This document shows positions 45,384 to 56,929 of a DNA stretch of 64,000 nucleotides, in pieces. Source of the DNA: Datnioides undecimradiatus (lineage: Eukaryota > Chordata > Actinopteri > Lobotiformes > Datnioididae). The notes beneath the pieces were generated by a model that saw only the letters and a list, made by a program, of their open reading frames with translations, was not told the origin of the DNA and searched no databases. Both the position numbers and the translations under genes were made by a program. Positions within the stretch are counted from its first letter, which is position 1. Each line of letters starts with the position of its first letter. The stretch spans positions 744,001-808,000 of the forward strand of contig WARS01000012.1 in assembly GCA_008933995.1 (NCBI GenBank). Direction: 5' to 3'.

Positions 45384-45722
45384 AGAACCAGGAGCAGCCA
45401 TGTTTGGACAATATGATGACGGTGCCGTGGATGTGCATCGCTACACATCTCCTGAGTGACTGTCAACAGGTTAACCACTTGTCAGTCACAAGGTAGCCAC
45501 ACCCCAAAGCAACCCCTGTTTCATGGTCAGTTACACTCTAAACAAGACTATAGTTTACACAGTGAACATCATGCTTTGTTGAAGAAGACTTGAAACTGAG
45601 GTAATAAAGTAGAGTGGTACTCATAGATTTCCTTACAATTGGAGAATGCTGGTTTAAGGCACTTCTGCACTGGCTTCACTTTTCAGACCTGGAAGCTTCG
45701 TTCACTATATAGACCACAGTAC
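45384..45722 (+). mobile_element. Family D dispersed fish repeat, internally deleted
   Basis: AACCAGGAGCAGCCATGTTTG, AGTGACTGTCAACAGG, GTCAGTCACAAGGTAGCCAC, GAACATCATGCTTTGTTGAA, GAAGACTTGAAACTG, GAGGTAATAAAG, GGTTTAAGGCACTTCTGCAC and TGGCTTCACTTTTCAGACC follow the order of a repeat that I recall from many fish genomes. Compared with that form, material seems missing after GACTTGAAACTGAG and before GAATGCTGGTTTAAGG. Confidence 0.75.
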
Positions 45723-46285
45723 AACAATTTAAACCAAAAACAATCATAAAATCTTTACTTTTCCTTCCGTTTCAGCTATTCCTGTCCATTTGCAGCCTCG
45801 TGGCGTGGCTGCAGCCCATTTATTTTGTAATTTTATGAATGAAAAATGACTCATTCACTAAACATTTCAGCAACCATAACCAAGAAGCACCTGCCACCTC
45901 GAATGGAAAGCTGGAAACAGGTGACTCTGCATCTATTGTATTTTGTGCGGAAGATGGGATTCGAACTAGAACAGCTACACAGCCCTGTTTGTGAATCTGT
46001 CTCGGGTGATGGTGGGTAATTTAGCCTGGCTGTCAGAAATACCGGGTGATTGGTAATGAGCGGCCTCACAAAGCGGATTCAGTGTTTTTCTCTGCTTTTT
46101 TTTTTAATTATTGCTAATAATGCACGATTGTTCTCTGTAATCCGCGTCACCATTTCCCTTTCATCTCAACGACGAGATAAAAAAAAAGGAGATTTGTTGG
46201 CCGGGCAGCCCCACGCCATGCTTAGACGGCTCAACTCTCTCAAAGGGATTTATCCACTGTTATTATGACTAATACTCTGTGGATT
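45723..46285. other. Non-coding, nothing specific seen
   Basis: TTTTTTAATTATTGCTAATAATGC near 46100 is an AT-core cluster of about 30 bases. Frames up to 72 codons without domains. Confidence 0.5.
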
Positions 46286-46800
46286 ACCAGTTACTGAGAG
46301 GTCACCTATCGCCTCTATTTCCTACAAGTGAGACGCGCGGTGCTGCAGTTCGCTCCATTGCCTCGACCTGCGAATTTACCACCTGTCAAAGCGGTGAATG
46401 ACAGCATGTCGTCGACATGCTACTCCAGATCATTTGCCAGAGTCTGACTTGAAAGCTTTCTCCTTTGAACTGAACTCAAACTTGTCACTTTCCGTAATGC
46501 GGAGTAGAAATCTGCAGCTGCTGAAATAATGAATTAGGTTGATGGACAGAATTATAGCGGGCTGGCTACCCAGCCATCCACTGACACCCCGCTGCTCCCA
46601 AACGCTGCCAGTGATTTAGCACCTCACCCGGGCAAAATGAGGGAATTGAATTTATTCACAGGGAGGTGGCGGCTAGCACTGACTCACAGCCTTTATGCAG
46701 TGGAGCGTGTCCTAATTCATCAACAAGCATGTCCTCCCTAAAAGGGCAGAGGAAGTTCATAGTCAGCAAATAGTTACTTATTTATGAGTAAAGATCCAGA
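46286..46800. promoter_or_regulatory. Candidate conserved non-coding element(s) with a 19-bp palindrome
   Basis: The palindrome AGCATGTCGTCGACATGCT is at 46403-46421. To its right come GAAATAATGAATTAGG, GACAGAATTATAGCGG, GAATTGAATTTATTCACAGG, and GTCCTAATTCATCAAC within 220 bases. No repeats until the A21 tract. Inferred. Confidence 0.36.
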
Positions 46801-46829
46801 GATCTAAAACCCTCAGATGATAACAAACT

Positions 46830-46850
46830 AAAAAAAAAAAAAAAAAAAAA
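46830..46850. repeat. A21 homopolymer
   Basis: Twenty-one A in a row. No retroposon body is recognisable to its left, so I read it as simple slippage. Confidence 0.95.
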
Positions 46851-47999
46851 GAGTACATGATGCATTAAAATCAATCTTGTGCCTGAATCGAATCTGAATG
46901 CTGTGGTTTTTTTTTTTAAAAAGGATTTATGAATTCTCAGGGTGTTGTCACAGTGGAGTGTCTGGCCTCTGGTAACCTGCTCAGCCCCTCTCTCAAAAAT
47001 AGTAAAGTCCTTAAAGGGTTGATAGGTTTTCGACTGATGCTTAGCAACAGCATTCCTGTGCCTTAAGTAGCAGTAAGCCCCTCACTGCACCCTTTGATGT
47101 GGCTGTCAAGGCAGATTTATTTCCTCTTAACACATTGTCTTCTTGTCCACATACATAAAGGGATGAAAGAGAGTGATGTTTACACTTTTTTCCTTTTTTT
47201 TCTTTTAGTTGTAATTAAATTGTGTTGCTCGTGATTTTTTTCAGGTGATGTGAGACGTACATGTTGGCGGATCATAGGGGGAGGTCTGACAAAGCAGCTT
47301 AATTTGATTTGACCAGCTGACATTTGAAAACAGGCTCGTTTAAGGCCAACTTAATATCTCCTGTTCACGGTGACCATGGAAATTGAGTCCCTGGTCGTGT
47401 TTACATTTCGGTTTTATGCTGTTGTTTTGTTTTCTCTGCGGGGAGGAAGGCCATAAAAGTTAAAGATTAGATTCCCTTTTAGTCTTTGCTGGTTCAGCAG
47501 AGTTTGACACTGAAACCCCCACAGTCATCCTGTAAAATAAATAGTCCCTGCACACATCACCTAAAGCTCTGTGTCTGTCGCACTCACCTGCTACCTGCTA
47601 GCTGACATATGTATTCAGCCCTAATACAACGCCACCAAGGGCCCCCGCTGTGTGTAGTGGCTTCTTGCAAAGCCGCACTTGATGTCTGCTTGGCCTATCT
47701 CGACGCCGCTCGTCTCCAAGCGAGCTCTGACTAACCCTCCGTGTGTTCTCATCGCTCTCACATGGGAGCCGGGCAGCTGGAGAAGTGCTTGTTCTTTGTG
47801 TTCTGTCAGACGGCCCGCTCCGTCCTCAGCCACGTGTCTGCAGAAGAGATGTCTGAGCGTGGCGACGCACCAGGAGTCTCCCAGAAGGGACTGCATGGAA
47901 TCAGACCTCATGTCCTTGTGTTTGACCACGGGCGAAACGTGACGAGAGGATGAAGCAGATCGGCCTTGCCTGAAACAGTCACAAGTCACAGCATCAGCA

Positions 48000-48015
48000 T
48001 GTAAACATGTAAACA
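48000..48015. promoter_or_regulatory. Direct double forkhead-type site
   Basis: TGTAAACATGTAAACA: two identical 8-base units abutting each other, each matching the forkhead core TGTAAACA. Seen directly; binding is inferred from the known FOX consensus. Confidence 0.4.
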
Positions 48016-48547
48016 TATAATTGTTTGTGTGTTTATGAGTTGGTCAGACATTTTCTTATTTGGCAGTTTTGGACACGACAAACATCAAGCTAACACACGC
48101 CGCCCTTGTAAAGTTGTTATTAGCGTGTTATTAACTGTTTGGCCGAGCAGCAATGTTACTGATTTCAAACCGCACAGGACAGACAGCAACAGACAGTCAG
48201 GACTGCAAGATAATGGTGTCAACCTGCCGTCCGGTCCAGACATGTCCAGAGTCAGGAAACGGGCAGGAAACGTCACTGTCACCCCGTCACGCGCTGCACA
48301 CAACCTGCTCCAACGTCTCTCCTCTGCACGCCAAAACAACCAGACACAACAACGGTTTCCTCACGCAGGCCATCACTCTGAGGAACACTTACACAAGTCA
48401 TACAGTGACAACAATCCTCTAACGTCCAAACACCCACTCACTTTCATTGCAGATTATCTTTTCACAGCTTAATACAAACAGATTTTAACATCCACATGCA
48501 ATCACACTGCCATTGTCAACGTAAATCCACTCACACTCTTCATAATG

Positions 48548-48568
48548 TATATGCATACATGCATATAT
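48548..48568. other. Near-perfect TATATGCAT palindrome
   Basis: TATATGCATACATGCATATA has inverted halves that differ only at the centre and contains two ATGCAT words. Could be a POU-type site or simple AT-rich palindrome. Confidence 0.45.
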
Positions 48569-49669
48569 GCAGTACTTGTGGTTCCTTTGCACAGCTTAGG
48601 ATACTTGACCTGATTTAAATTTGGCAGCCCTTTCCTTAAAAGTAGGTCCTTCCTGCAGTGATACACAGCACACAGCAGATGTCCTGTGGACTGGCCCCGG
48701 TGTTGTTTCCGTCGAAAGGTGCAGTGTGGGACTGTTGTTAGGTATAACTCAAAGGGTCCACAGCTGGACAGGGGGGCTGCAGGACGTGCCAAACACACAT
48801 ACTTACTGAGTCAGAGCTGTTGTTGAGCTGTTCCAGCAGTGCTACCACTGGCTTATTGTCCAGCGTCAACAGGCTTGATTCTTAGCTTAGCATCTATGTC
48901 GAAAGCAACTGAAATTATATCTACCGCAGTCTATATTCAAACCAAGCATGTGCACAGTGTTTCACTCATCTTTAATGTTTGTACCGCAGATTCATAGTTT
49001 GTGGTTCAGGTCATCAGATACAGTTTGTTATTCACATCGTCTTCTCCTGCTCCCAGGAGCCCCTTCCAGTTTGAAACACTATCACATATTTTACTGACAG
49101 ACAATCTTTTCCCAAATCCAAGGCCTTGATATATCGCTGTGAGAATTTCTCTTTCTGTGGAAAAACGGTTTCTTCATTCTCTCTGATAATAACTTTGATC
49201 GCTGACAGCAAGTTGAGCCTGGCCTCCTGGATTCCTGTGAAATGCGAGGATGTGCTCTTTGCGTGATAAGTGAGAGGAGTACGTCTTCTTATTATGACAT
49301 GAAGGAAGCGAGATGGAGACAGCAGGGTGACGCCGAAGTAACAGTGAAAAGTCTAAGTGTTTGTTATAGTAAATGTGCAGGTGAGCATTTCAAAACTCCG
49401 ACAAGTGGCAACAAGTGAGTGACAGATTCATTGTTTCTTAATATATACCACCACGTAGAGCTCTCTTATGAAGAAACACAACTTTTATTTACATCAGGCG
49501 TTTCTCCCGAACACACGCCACAGCCACTTTGCCTTTTTGCAAATGCACTGCTGCATTTCTTTGGTGTGTCACCGCCACCGACTACGCCTTTGCAGAATGG
49601 CTCGAAATCATGTACTGTGTCGCTCCTGTGTCGAACGATGCACAAACAACAAGAGGACCCGGTAATTAA

Positions 49670-49965
49670 AACATTTTTGCCGCAGCAGGAACAAGTTGTG
49701 AGCACAATAAAAGAATTAAATATTGATTTTAAGTTGATGCATCAGACGAGTTAGCAAACAGCTTCCTAGTTTTACACATTCAGCCGACATGGAGCAGTGT
49801 TAGCATTCAGTTAGAGTCGTGTCACTGGCCACCTGGTGAATGTGGGTCAAACGCTCACTCTCTTTTTGCTTTGTTTTTGGTCTCTACCAACTCTTTACCT
49901 TGGTGCATCAGTGCTAACTCTGTCTGCCTGCTGTTTGGTGCAGGGCAGGCAGCGTATATGAGTGA
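49670..49965 (+). mobile_element. Family C dispersed fish repeat
   Basis: GCAGCAGGAACAAGTTGTGA, TTTAAGTTGATGCATCAG, GAGCAGTGTTAGCATTCAGT, CACTGGCCACCTGGTGAATG, GTTTTTGGTCTCTACCAACT, and GCTGTTTGGTGCAGGGCAGG occur in the order of a repeat familiar from fish genomes. The first 100 bases align with 27660-27770. No coding capacity. Confidence 0.75.
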
Positions 49966-51011
49966 GTTTTTCTGTGTAATGCAGCTTCTCCTGCGACCAA
50001 ACTAACACCATGGTAGCAGTAAGAGTGAACCAAAACGGGACAGAAAGCTAAGACAATGAGCCCTGCAGAGTGTTAGGTGATTATGTTCTGTGTGTTTGTC
50101 GCTGTGAAAACTCCCTATGTTGAAATGAAAAGATGAATAAATAAGTGCATGTTATAGACCTTAACCTTAAAATACCTTGCTTTAAACAGAGTAAGGGATT
50201 TTTTTCCTAATGTTAGGTCTGTTTGTTTTATTTATTTATTCTTATTTTCTCTCGTCAGTATTTCTTCATTCTAAAAACCTGTTTCCTTTCCTCCGCGGTG
50301 GAACCAAATGAAACAGGTTGAACTCAGCGGAGAGTGCTGCTCCGCCACTGAGAAATGTTTGCTTAACTAAAACTTCAATCTGTGATGATTCACTGCTAAA
50401 CCTCCGAGGGGACGACAGCAGCAGAAGACAATCTTGTATCTTTTCGGCATGATACTTTGGTAAACAACAAGCCCCAGCTCAGCGGGACTGTCTTCACAGC
50501 GGGGCTTTGTTGTAGACCTCAGCATAATAAAAGCTCTTGTTTGAAGATGTGAACGCCTAGTTTTCACTTTGGACATCCCCAGTAATTTCTCACCACTAAC
50601 AAAGCTGCCTGCTGCCTTCTGTGCTGAGTGGAGCCTGAGATTTAGATCTAAGGGCCTTATTTGAAAGTGCTGGTCATGCATGCAAACAAGGGGGTGCTAT
50701 GAAACCATGTCCTTTGTCTGACACACAATAGCATTTCAACCACTGGGGAACAGCTTGGATCTCCATAGAACTGGCATTACTTTCATGTCAAGTGACACTG
50801 AAGGCAATAGAGTGACCAACTTCTCAAAGAGCCTCCACACTCGGCTCCTGCGCTCTCCTTTTCTCTCCTCTGGTCTTTCAGAATTGCTGGATTGGGACAT
50901 TATTTCATATTCTTTTAAAGTGGTGCCAAGCTATCTCACAGCAGCAGCTTTGATCAAGGCTATGATTTGTAGGGTACACGCTAACGGCGAAGACGTGACT
51001 GCTAGAGCTCA
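49966..51011. other. Non-coding, nothing specific seen
   Basis: Frames up to 104 codons (50367-50681 minus; 50755-51063 plus) show no domain. AT-rich at 50100-50270. Confidence 0.5.
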
Positions 51012-51035
51012 CCCCCCCCCCCCCAAAAAAAAAAA
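51012..51035. repeat. C13-A11 compound homopolymer
   Basis: Thirteen C directly followed by eleven A. A likely assembly or sequencing weak point. Confidence 0.95.
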
Positions 51036-52059
51036 TATGGCTACAACAATCACATGTGTTTAACAAGACCAAAGTGGAGTAAGTTTCCTGTTTTCTCCGT
51101 GTTTACATGACTCTGCTTCATAACCAAAGCAACTACTGGCTTTTTGTTGTAGGACATGAAGACCCATTCGCAACGCCGCAGCGTGCCTTATGAAAAGCAG
51201 TTTTGTTTTGACACATCAGCTGAAACATGTTGGATTTATTTGATATAGCGCCCACTTTTATGTTTTTCATCTGTCTCGTGCAGGAGAGTATTATCGCAGT
51301 GCTGCTGCACAGTTTTCAGGTATGGCGGTTTGCTTTTCCACCCGTTTCTGATTTTGGAGACCTGAATTCAAACTAAATCATTCACCGCATACAAAAAGGA
51401 AATATTAAGGCTCCGCCGGACTATTATTTATTCATCTTTGGCTGCTTTTTCAATTGATCTTTTTAGTTCTTGTGAAGAATGTGCACCAGAAAATCAAATT
51501 CAAATAGCTTTTCTTTATCTTTTACCATTTCACAGTCTAAAACTCGAAGGTATTCAAAGATTTCAGCCCAGCCAAGGTTGTAAACTAAAGACAAAGGGCT
51601 TGTCTCAGGGTTTTTCAACAGGAATAGTCGCTGTTTCCTCATTGGAGTGATGGGCCGCTGAGAGAGAACACAGGAAAGATTAGAGAGACAGAAGCAGACA
51701 GAGAGACAGACGGGCAAAGGTAGATTTAGGGGGAAAAAAAGTTGAGAGGGAGCTCAACTGAGGGGTTTGTGGTGGGAGGGGTTGGGTTGTTTGATCAGCA
51801 GACAGGGGGGTGGGGAGGTTGAAAAGCCCTTGATGCTGATAGTGGGCAGCGGTTTAAACCCCTGGAGTGATTGACACTTCTGTCACTCCGCTGTGGGCCG
51901 AGCGAAGGGTCGAGGGGCGTGAGGGGAGGGGCGGGTGGGGGGGTTGCACACAGAGCGGCCTGTTCCTGGCTTTACATTTGCATCCTCTGCCCGTGGGTGG
52001 TTGTGTTAATAATATGGCAACTGGGAAGATTAATTGTGGACAAGCAGCAGGATTACGAG
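51036..52059. other. Non-coding; G-rich patch and TALE-type site
   Basis: 51730-51960 is G-rich on the plus strand with many GGG/GGGG runs. TGATTGACAC at 51868-51877 matches nine of ten PBX-MEIS consensus positions and lies within a hairpin GGAGTGA...TCACTCC (51864-51889). An inverted octamer ATTTGCAT is at 51976-51983. Confidence 0.45.
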
Positions 52060-52345
52060 GGTCTTTGTGGGAGCAAAGGGAGCACTGGGTGGGAAAGGCC
52101 TGTGATCTGTGAGGCTGAGAGGAAATTAGTCAGGGCAGGCTGGAGCTGCCTTTTAACAGCGTACCTAAGGAAATGAAAGCCCTGCGCAAAGAGGATATTG
52201 AAATAAGTAGGCAGAAAATTGTTGACATTCTTGAGAGGCTAATATTGTTAATATTCATTGTGCAAATGTCGACGCACGAAGAAGTCGAAAACATTGTGAA
52301 GGGGAAACAGCATTTTCTTAAATAAACTTGAGGACTGAAGAACAA
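52060..52345. promoter_or_regulatory. Candidate conserved non-coding element
   Basis: GAGGAAATTAGTCAGG, GAGGATATTGAAATAAGTAGG, GAAAATTGTTGACATTC, and GGCTAATATTGTTAATATTC near 52238, then GTGCAAATGTCGACG. Repeat-free, AT-core-rich. A 71-codon minus frame has no domain. Confidence 0.38.
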
Positions 52346-52970
52346 GAAGTCAAGTATGTTACTTTTATTGTCTTAGATTAGAAAGCATAATGTGGCCCCC
52401 TCCCACGTCACCAGCACCAAAATACGGAAATTAGGCTTAGCTCCCGTCTAGCAGGCCAATTAAGAATAAAATAGCAACACAACAAAGGTGGCTTCAGTCC
52501 CCCCGCTGCCTCTTCTACTGAGGAAACACATGAATCGGCAGGGCAGGAGTCTCATGCCACCTGTTGGATTGTCCTCACATAGCAGCACAAACTCAACCAG
52601 GTACTCATCTGCTTCCCGACCCTTGCCCGACCCCATCCTCACCGCGTTTCATTCAGAACCGCTGATTCGTTTGATGTTAACTGGCGCTTTGCACGCACTG
52701 GATAGTCTAAAGACGGTGTCTTATTTAATAGGTTTTAATGGAGCCGAGTGTTTTAGCAGAATCAAGATAACTGCGTCGCTGTTAGAGCAGCAAAGAGCCC
52801 GTAATGGCACAAACGGCGCTGCCGCGGCTTTCAAGGAGCCTTAAAACATCAATTTTCACCTCACGCGAGAGATTTGCAACCTCCTCGCCTTCATCGATGT
52901 TTGGCTGCTTCACTCAGATCAGTAATCATTTAAAAAAAACAAAACAAAACAGGTAAGCATCTGGACATTC
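52346..52970. other. Non-coding, nothing specific seen
   Basis: A 118-codon plus-strand frame (52488-52844) has no recognisable domain. GGCCAATTAAG near 52454 is an isolated motif. Confidence 0.5.
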
Positions 52971-53350
52971 AAGCCTCTTAATTAAAATACTGGTGTTTTT
53001 CCAATGTAAGAGAAATCATGAAAAATGGCCTGTCACGGCGAGTTTCTGAAACCAGATGACAAAGCCGGACGGCTGGCGGGGGAGTTTCCAAACAGGAACA
53101 CCAGGCGTAATTGTTGCTAATTAAATTTAATTGTTCAAAGCAAAAATCGTGATGCTCGCATAGCACGGCTGAAGCGTTCAAGTAATTTAAAGGCAGATTG
53201 CTATTACCTGCTTATTCTTGATTAATTTCAGACATATTGACCAATCTGCAGTCGGGAAAAATGATCTACGGCTTAATTTGTTTCACTGCAAAGTGCGCTC
53301 AGTGAGGGGAGAGCGACTGACAGGGAATAACAAATGTGGCATTTAATAAC
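52971..53350. promoter_or_regulatory. Candidate conserved non-coding element
   Basis: CTTAATTAAAATAC near 52977, GGCGTAATTGTTGCTAATTA with the 14-bp palindrome AATTAAATTTAATT at 53119-53132, CAAGTAATTTAAAGG, TCTTGATTAATTTCAG near 53215, and GGCTTAATTTG. Repeat-free. Inferred. Confidence 0.38.
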
Positions 53351-54289
53351 AATATACCAGGCCTGCAAATTCAAGATGTGATGTAGCAGCGCGCTCTCGT
53401 CCACCTACGAGCATTACCAGACTTCCAGCATCACTCGCCAGTATCTTGGAAAGATATACAGTTGCAAATGTGTGTGTGACATGATGTGCTTTGAAATAAA
53501 TTCCTAATACACTGAGCCTTTGTGATTTGTGGTCTCGGAGCTCAGCATCTGAGATGTAGTCTTGTATTTCAAGTATGTTTTTAGTTGTGCCAAGATGTTG
53601 CACCGCTCATTATTTTCCTCGGATTTCTGAAGCACCATCGTTTATCAGGGAGATTTATTGGCAGATGGACTTCCAGATGTTTTGAGTATCTTTTGCAGCA
53701 TGAGAGAAGCAGTGAGAGTATGGTTTTAGCGTTTAGGCCACAACGGCGCTGTAGACATTTTTTATTTTTTAAGAAGAAGCATATGCACGGGACCAGATTG
53801 GTGTGTTATCCAGATACTTTGTCCTAATTAAGCGAAACCCAAAAAAACTTCAGTTGGCGTTTCACAGCGTCTGGCCACCAGGACTGCTTTGTGTCAAGAT
53901 AATGCAGCTGCTTTCTTTACAGCGGAGACAACATGAAAAGGTTTCTTTGTTGCTCTAAAAGAGTCCATCTTCTCAAATTACAGAAACAAACACGGCTCCG
54001 GGTCTTTTCAATGCAGAGACCAATGGTTGGATCTGTCCAGGTTTTGAGATTTCACCTGCCCAGGCTTCTGCAGCCACATCTCTTCTCTCGTTACCTGCCC
54101 CAACTAAATCCGACAGTCGTCACGTCCTAAAACAAACTTATTTTTCAGGAATTTACTAGGATTTTGAAAAGCAAAGAGAAACTGTGCTTCCTTGCTGACG
54201 GTGGCGTCAGATCAGAACAGACCTTCTCGTGGTGCATAAAGCATCGCAACATCTGTGTCCTGTTTCCAGAAATCAGTTCCTGGTTATTC
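53351..54289. other. Non-coding, nothing specific seen
   Basis: Frames up to 86 codons without domains; no repeats assigned. Confidence 0.5.
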
Positions 54290-54645
54290 CAGGTAACACA
54301 CAGACCTTCCCGACCTTACTTTGGTCCACTAATTAAAGCAAACAACTGGAGACGGTCCAATGAGAATAAAGCGAATGTTGCTCCAAATGCACTTTTTGCG
54401 CTTTTCGCCCCCTGGTGGCCGGCTGCAGTACAGACCAGGGCAGAATGATTGCAGCTGGGGCCAAACACCTTGATTACAGCTGTGTAAACTCCGAATTGTC
54501 ACTAGAGCAAGAAAGAGGCATATCTGAAGTTTTCTGGCTTCATTCTTGTACAGCGTGTGGAAGCGGAGACTCCCTCTCATCCAGTCTGTGTGGTCGATAT
54601 CTCAAAAACAGGCTCAACACCTCAAATGGTTGAGTAAAAGTTTCT
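54290..54645. repeat. Possible dispersed fish repeat (unassigned)
   Basis: CGCCCCCTGGTGGCCGGCTG (54406-54425) is close to a word (CCCCCTGGTGGCTGGCTGCAG) found in dispersed fish repeats, and TTCATTCTTGTACAGCGTGT plus GGTCGATATCTCAAAAACAG also feel repeat-like. Boundaries are unknown and the assignment rests on memory. Confidence 0.4.
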
Positions 54646-55140
54646 CCGAGGTTCATCTTATTTGACATTGCACCGAGAGCGTATACTCAACCAGAGTCGC
54701 TGGGGTTGCAGCCTACTGACTGCTACATCATACATTATGCAAATTAACCTTCAAGTTAGCCATTTGGTATTATCATAAGTTTTTCCATTTCAGTACATTT
54801 CCATTAGTGCACAGATGGCAGCTATTTAAGCGGGGAGTTAAATAGTGCTGTACTACAGTAATAGAGTTGAGACCAGTTGTAAAAATAGTCATATTCATGG
54901 GAATAAGTGAATGCATATTATATTAATAGACCTCCGAAGCGATGAATCACCGCAAATGAGTGGTGAAAAAAGGGCGTTTTTGGGGCTGACACGATTAAAC
55001 TAAAGTTAACGTCTGACCTCTGGGTCTGCACACAAATCGCAGCTACGCTCAGTGCAGAGCTGATCACGACCCCCGAGATGAGATTATAAAGCTGCAGGAC
55101 GGGAACTAGAAGAGAACAGATGTACGCTATCACTTGACTT
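54646..55140. promoter_or_regulatory. Candidate conserved element with an octamer
   Basis: ATTATGCAAATTAACC contains a perfect ATGCAAAT at 54737-54744 joined to TTAA; nearby are TTCCATTAGTGC, ATGGCAGCTATTTAAGC and CACGATTAAAC. The same 11-mer ATGCAAATTAA occurs at 60507. Inferred. Confidence 0.32.
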
Positions 55141-55690
55141 CGGGGGGGTTTTTTTTGGTAGTTTTTTTTTTAAATGCCTGATTTGATTTGATTTCTGCAA
55201 AGACTGATTCAAGTCTGAGCGAGCCAGCTTTAAAAGAAAAAACATAATGCAGTTCTGTTTGGAGAGTAAATGGCTGCGTTGAAGGAGGCAGCACAAGGAT
55301 TTAGTCACTTAAGAAGAAAAACAGAAACAGTTGTTTGTGCCTGGCAATACTGAAATAACCTTGGGAGTGGAGATAAGAAGCCACGGGGCCACTTTTGCTG
55401 TCGCTAACGAAATGTGACATTTGGGCATTAGAGCTGTTTCAAGTCGGCGTGCATAAGAAATTTGTATTTGAACAACTGGCTCTTTCCATCTTGTGCCTCG
55501 TGAACAAGCAGGAACAGGTTTGTCCCGGTGCTTATACTGGATGTATCCATAAATTATCATCAGTGAGCCCGCTGCTGTTATTGTACAGCTTCACCCTCTC
55601 CGCATTGAGTTTCAGCTCATGTTCCTCTCCCCGCTCCCCTCATATCTCAGCTGCGACTTTGTCATGCAGCCAAGCACGTAATACGCTCTG
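55141..55690. other. Non-coding; G and T tracts
   Basis: G7T8 at about 55142-55156 and a T tract at about 55163-55172. A 98-codon frame (55395-55691) has no domain. Confidence 0.5.
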
Positions 55691-56180
55691 AGCTCTGTAT
55701 CATGTCCAATTATAATTAGCTTTGTCAGGCCTGAGCCCTACAACCCTCATGCAGATAATATGATAATATGTCTTCATAACCAAGTGACCTTACATGTGCA
55801 ATATTTCTCTCCTTCTTAAGATTGCGTGTCAATAAAGTAATGGAGTCTGGGAGGCGGCGGCAGGGGAAGATTTAGATGATTGGGCTCTCAGGTGCAGTGA
55901 TGTATAACCGTTATTATTCTACCTGTCGGAGTTGTATACACAGCTGGGCGCAGCGTGGCGGTGGCCGGGGAGAGAGCCGTGCTTTCAAGAGACGCCTTTG
56001 TTAATAAGCCTTTAATCCTTCGTTAAAGCCCGCCGTCGAGGGACACTTTCTCATTTTCACTCTGTACATAGAGATTTTGAGTTGAAATACCGGGTCTCGC
56101 TATGAAAGGGCTGCAGTGTCAGAGATGTGATATTAATGAATCGAGGCCCATTGACTGCCTGCGATGTGAATAGGCGTGGA
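55691..56180. promoter_or_regulatory. Candidate conserved non-coding element cluster
   Basis: CCAATTATAATTAGCTTTG near 55707 (double AT core), GCAGATAATATGATAATATG, GTGTCAATAAAG, TTTAGATGATTGGGC, CGTTATTATTC, TTGTTAATAAGCC, TTTAATCC, and GATATTAATGAATCG near 56129. Long repeat-free run. Inferred. Confidence 0.4.
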
Positions 56181-56929
56181 CGTGTGACAACTGGTGCAGA
56201 AAAGTGAACTTGTTAGTCAGTAAACTAGTCAGTCGAGTGAGTTAATTGTCTTAAAGTGTTTTTGGGGTTTTTTTCCAGGTGAACTACATGAAAGAGCAAA
56301 GGAGTGAATTAATAATATGGATAATCGATTAATTTTCTAAAGGTAGAAAATGAATTAAATGATAATATGTCTAAAATCACTAGGACAACGTATATTTTGT
56401 TGGGTTGTGTGCCTGCATTATTCCAAATATGAGCAATTACATCTAAACCTTTAATTTAAAGTGTGTATTTATTATTATAAGCCACCCATCAATGGTGTTG
56501 TATCTCATCTACCCCCTCTAGTTGCTACAACTTCAGAGGAAACTCAGGAAAACAAGTTGGCAAACGTGAAGAAACTTGAAGTCAAACTTTAATTTGAATT
56601 TTTTTTGTCCGTTCATACATTAAATTGAACAATTTATCCACAAAATAGCCGCCGGAGTAATCAGTGATGACAACAATCATTTGTTGCAGCCATCGAGCTT
56701 TGCGATATCATACTGGTGAGCGGCTCTCTGTCATCAGTAATTTGCACTGAGGCTCATGGGCACGGACGTGTGCAGCCATGCAGACGCTTTGCATTTTGGT
56801 TAGCAGCAGAGGTCAGCTAAAACACCCAACACATTGATATATATGTAATGGCTGCGAGATTCCCATGCGCGGATCCATTCTCACCCTGCTGCTGATAGAA
56901 ACAACTGGACAAGAGAGACTCTTTTGGAG
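56181..56929. other. Non-coding; possible family A scrap
   Basis: GGATAATCGATTAATTTTC near 56319 resembles the end of family A, but interior words are not clear. No gene. Confidence 0.45.

Larger units (their letters stand above)
46851..49669. other. Non-coding, nothing specific beyond small motifs
   Basis: A T-rich tract at 46907-46918. A GC-richer interval (47570-48420) holds overlapping frames on both strands (up to 147 codons at 48029-48472) that show no domains. TTAGCTTAGCATC near 48880 may be a scrap of the repeat at 42398. Confidence 0.45.

Noticed and set aside
46830-46850. A21 tract as the tail of a retroposed gene or SINE
   Set aside because: No target-site duplication or retroposon body is recognisable to the left; the adjoining sequence looks like CNE-type DNA.
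51730-51960. G-quadruplex or CpG island promoter
   Set aside because: G runs are present, but CpG content is modest and there is no TATA, initiator or downstream exon; kept as a composition note only.
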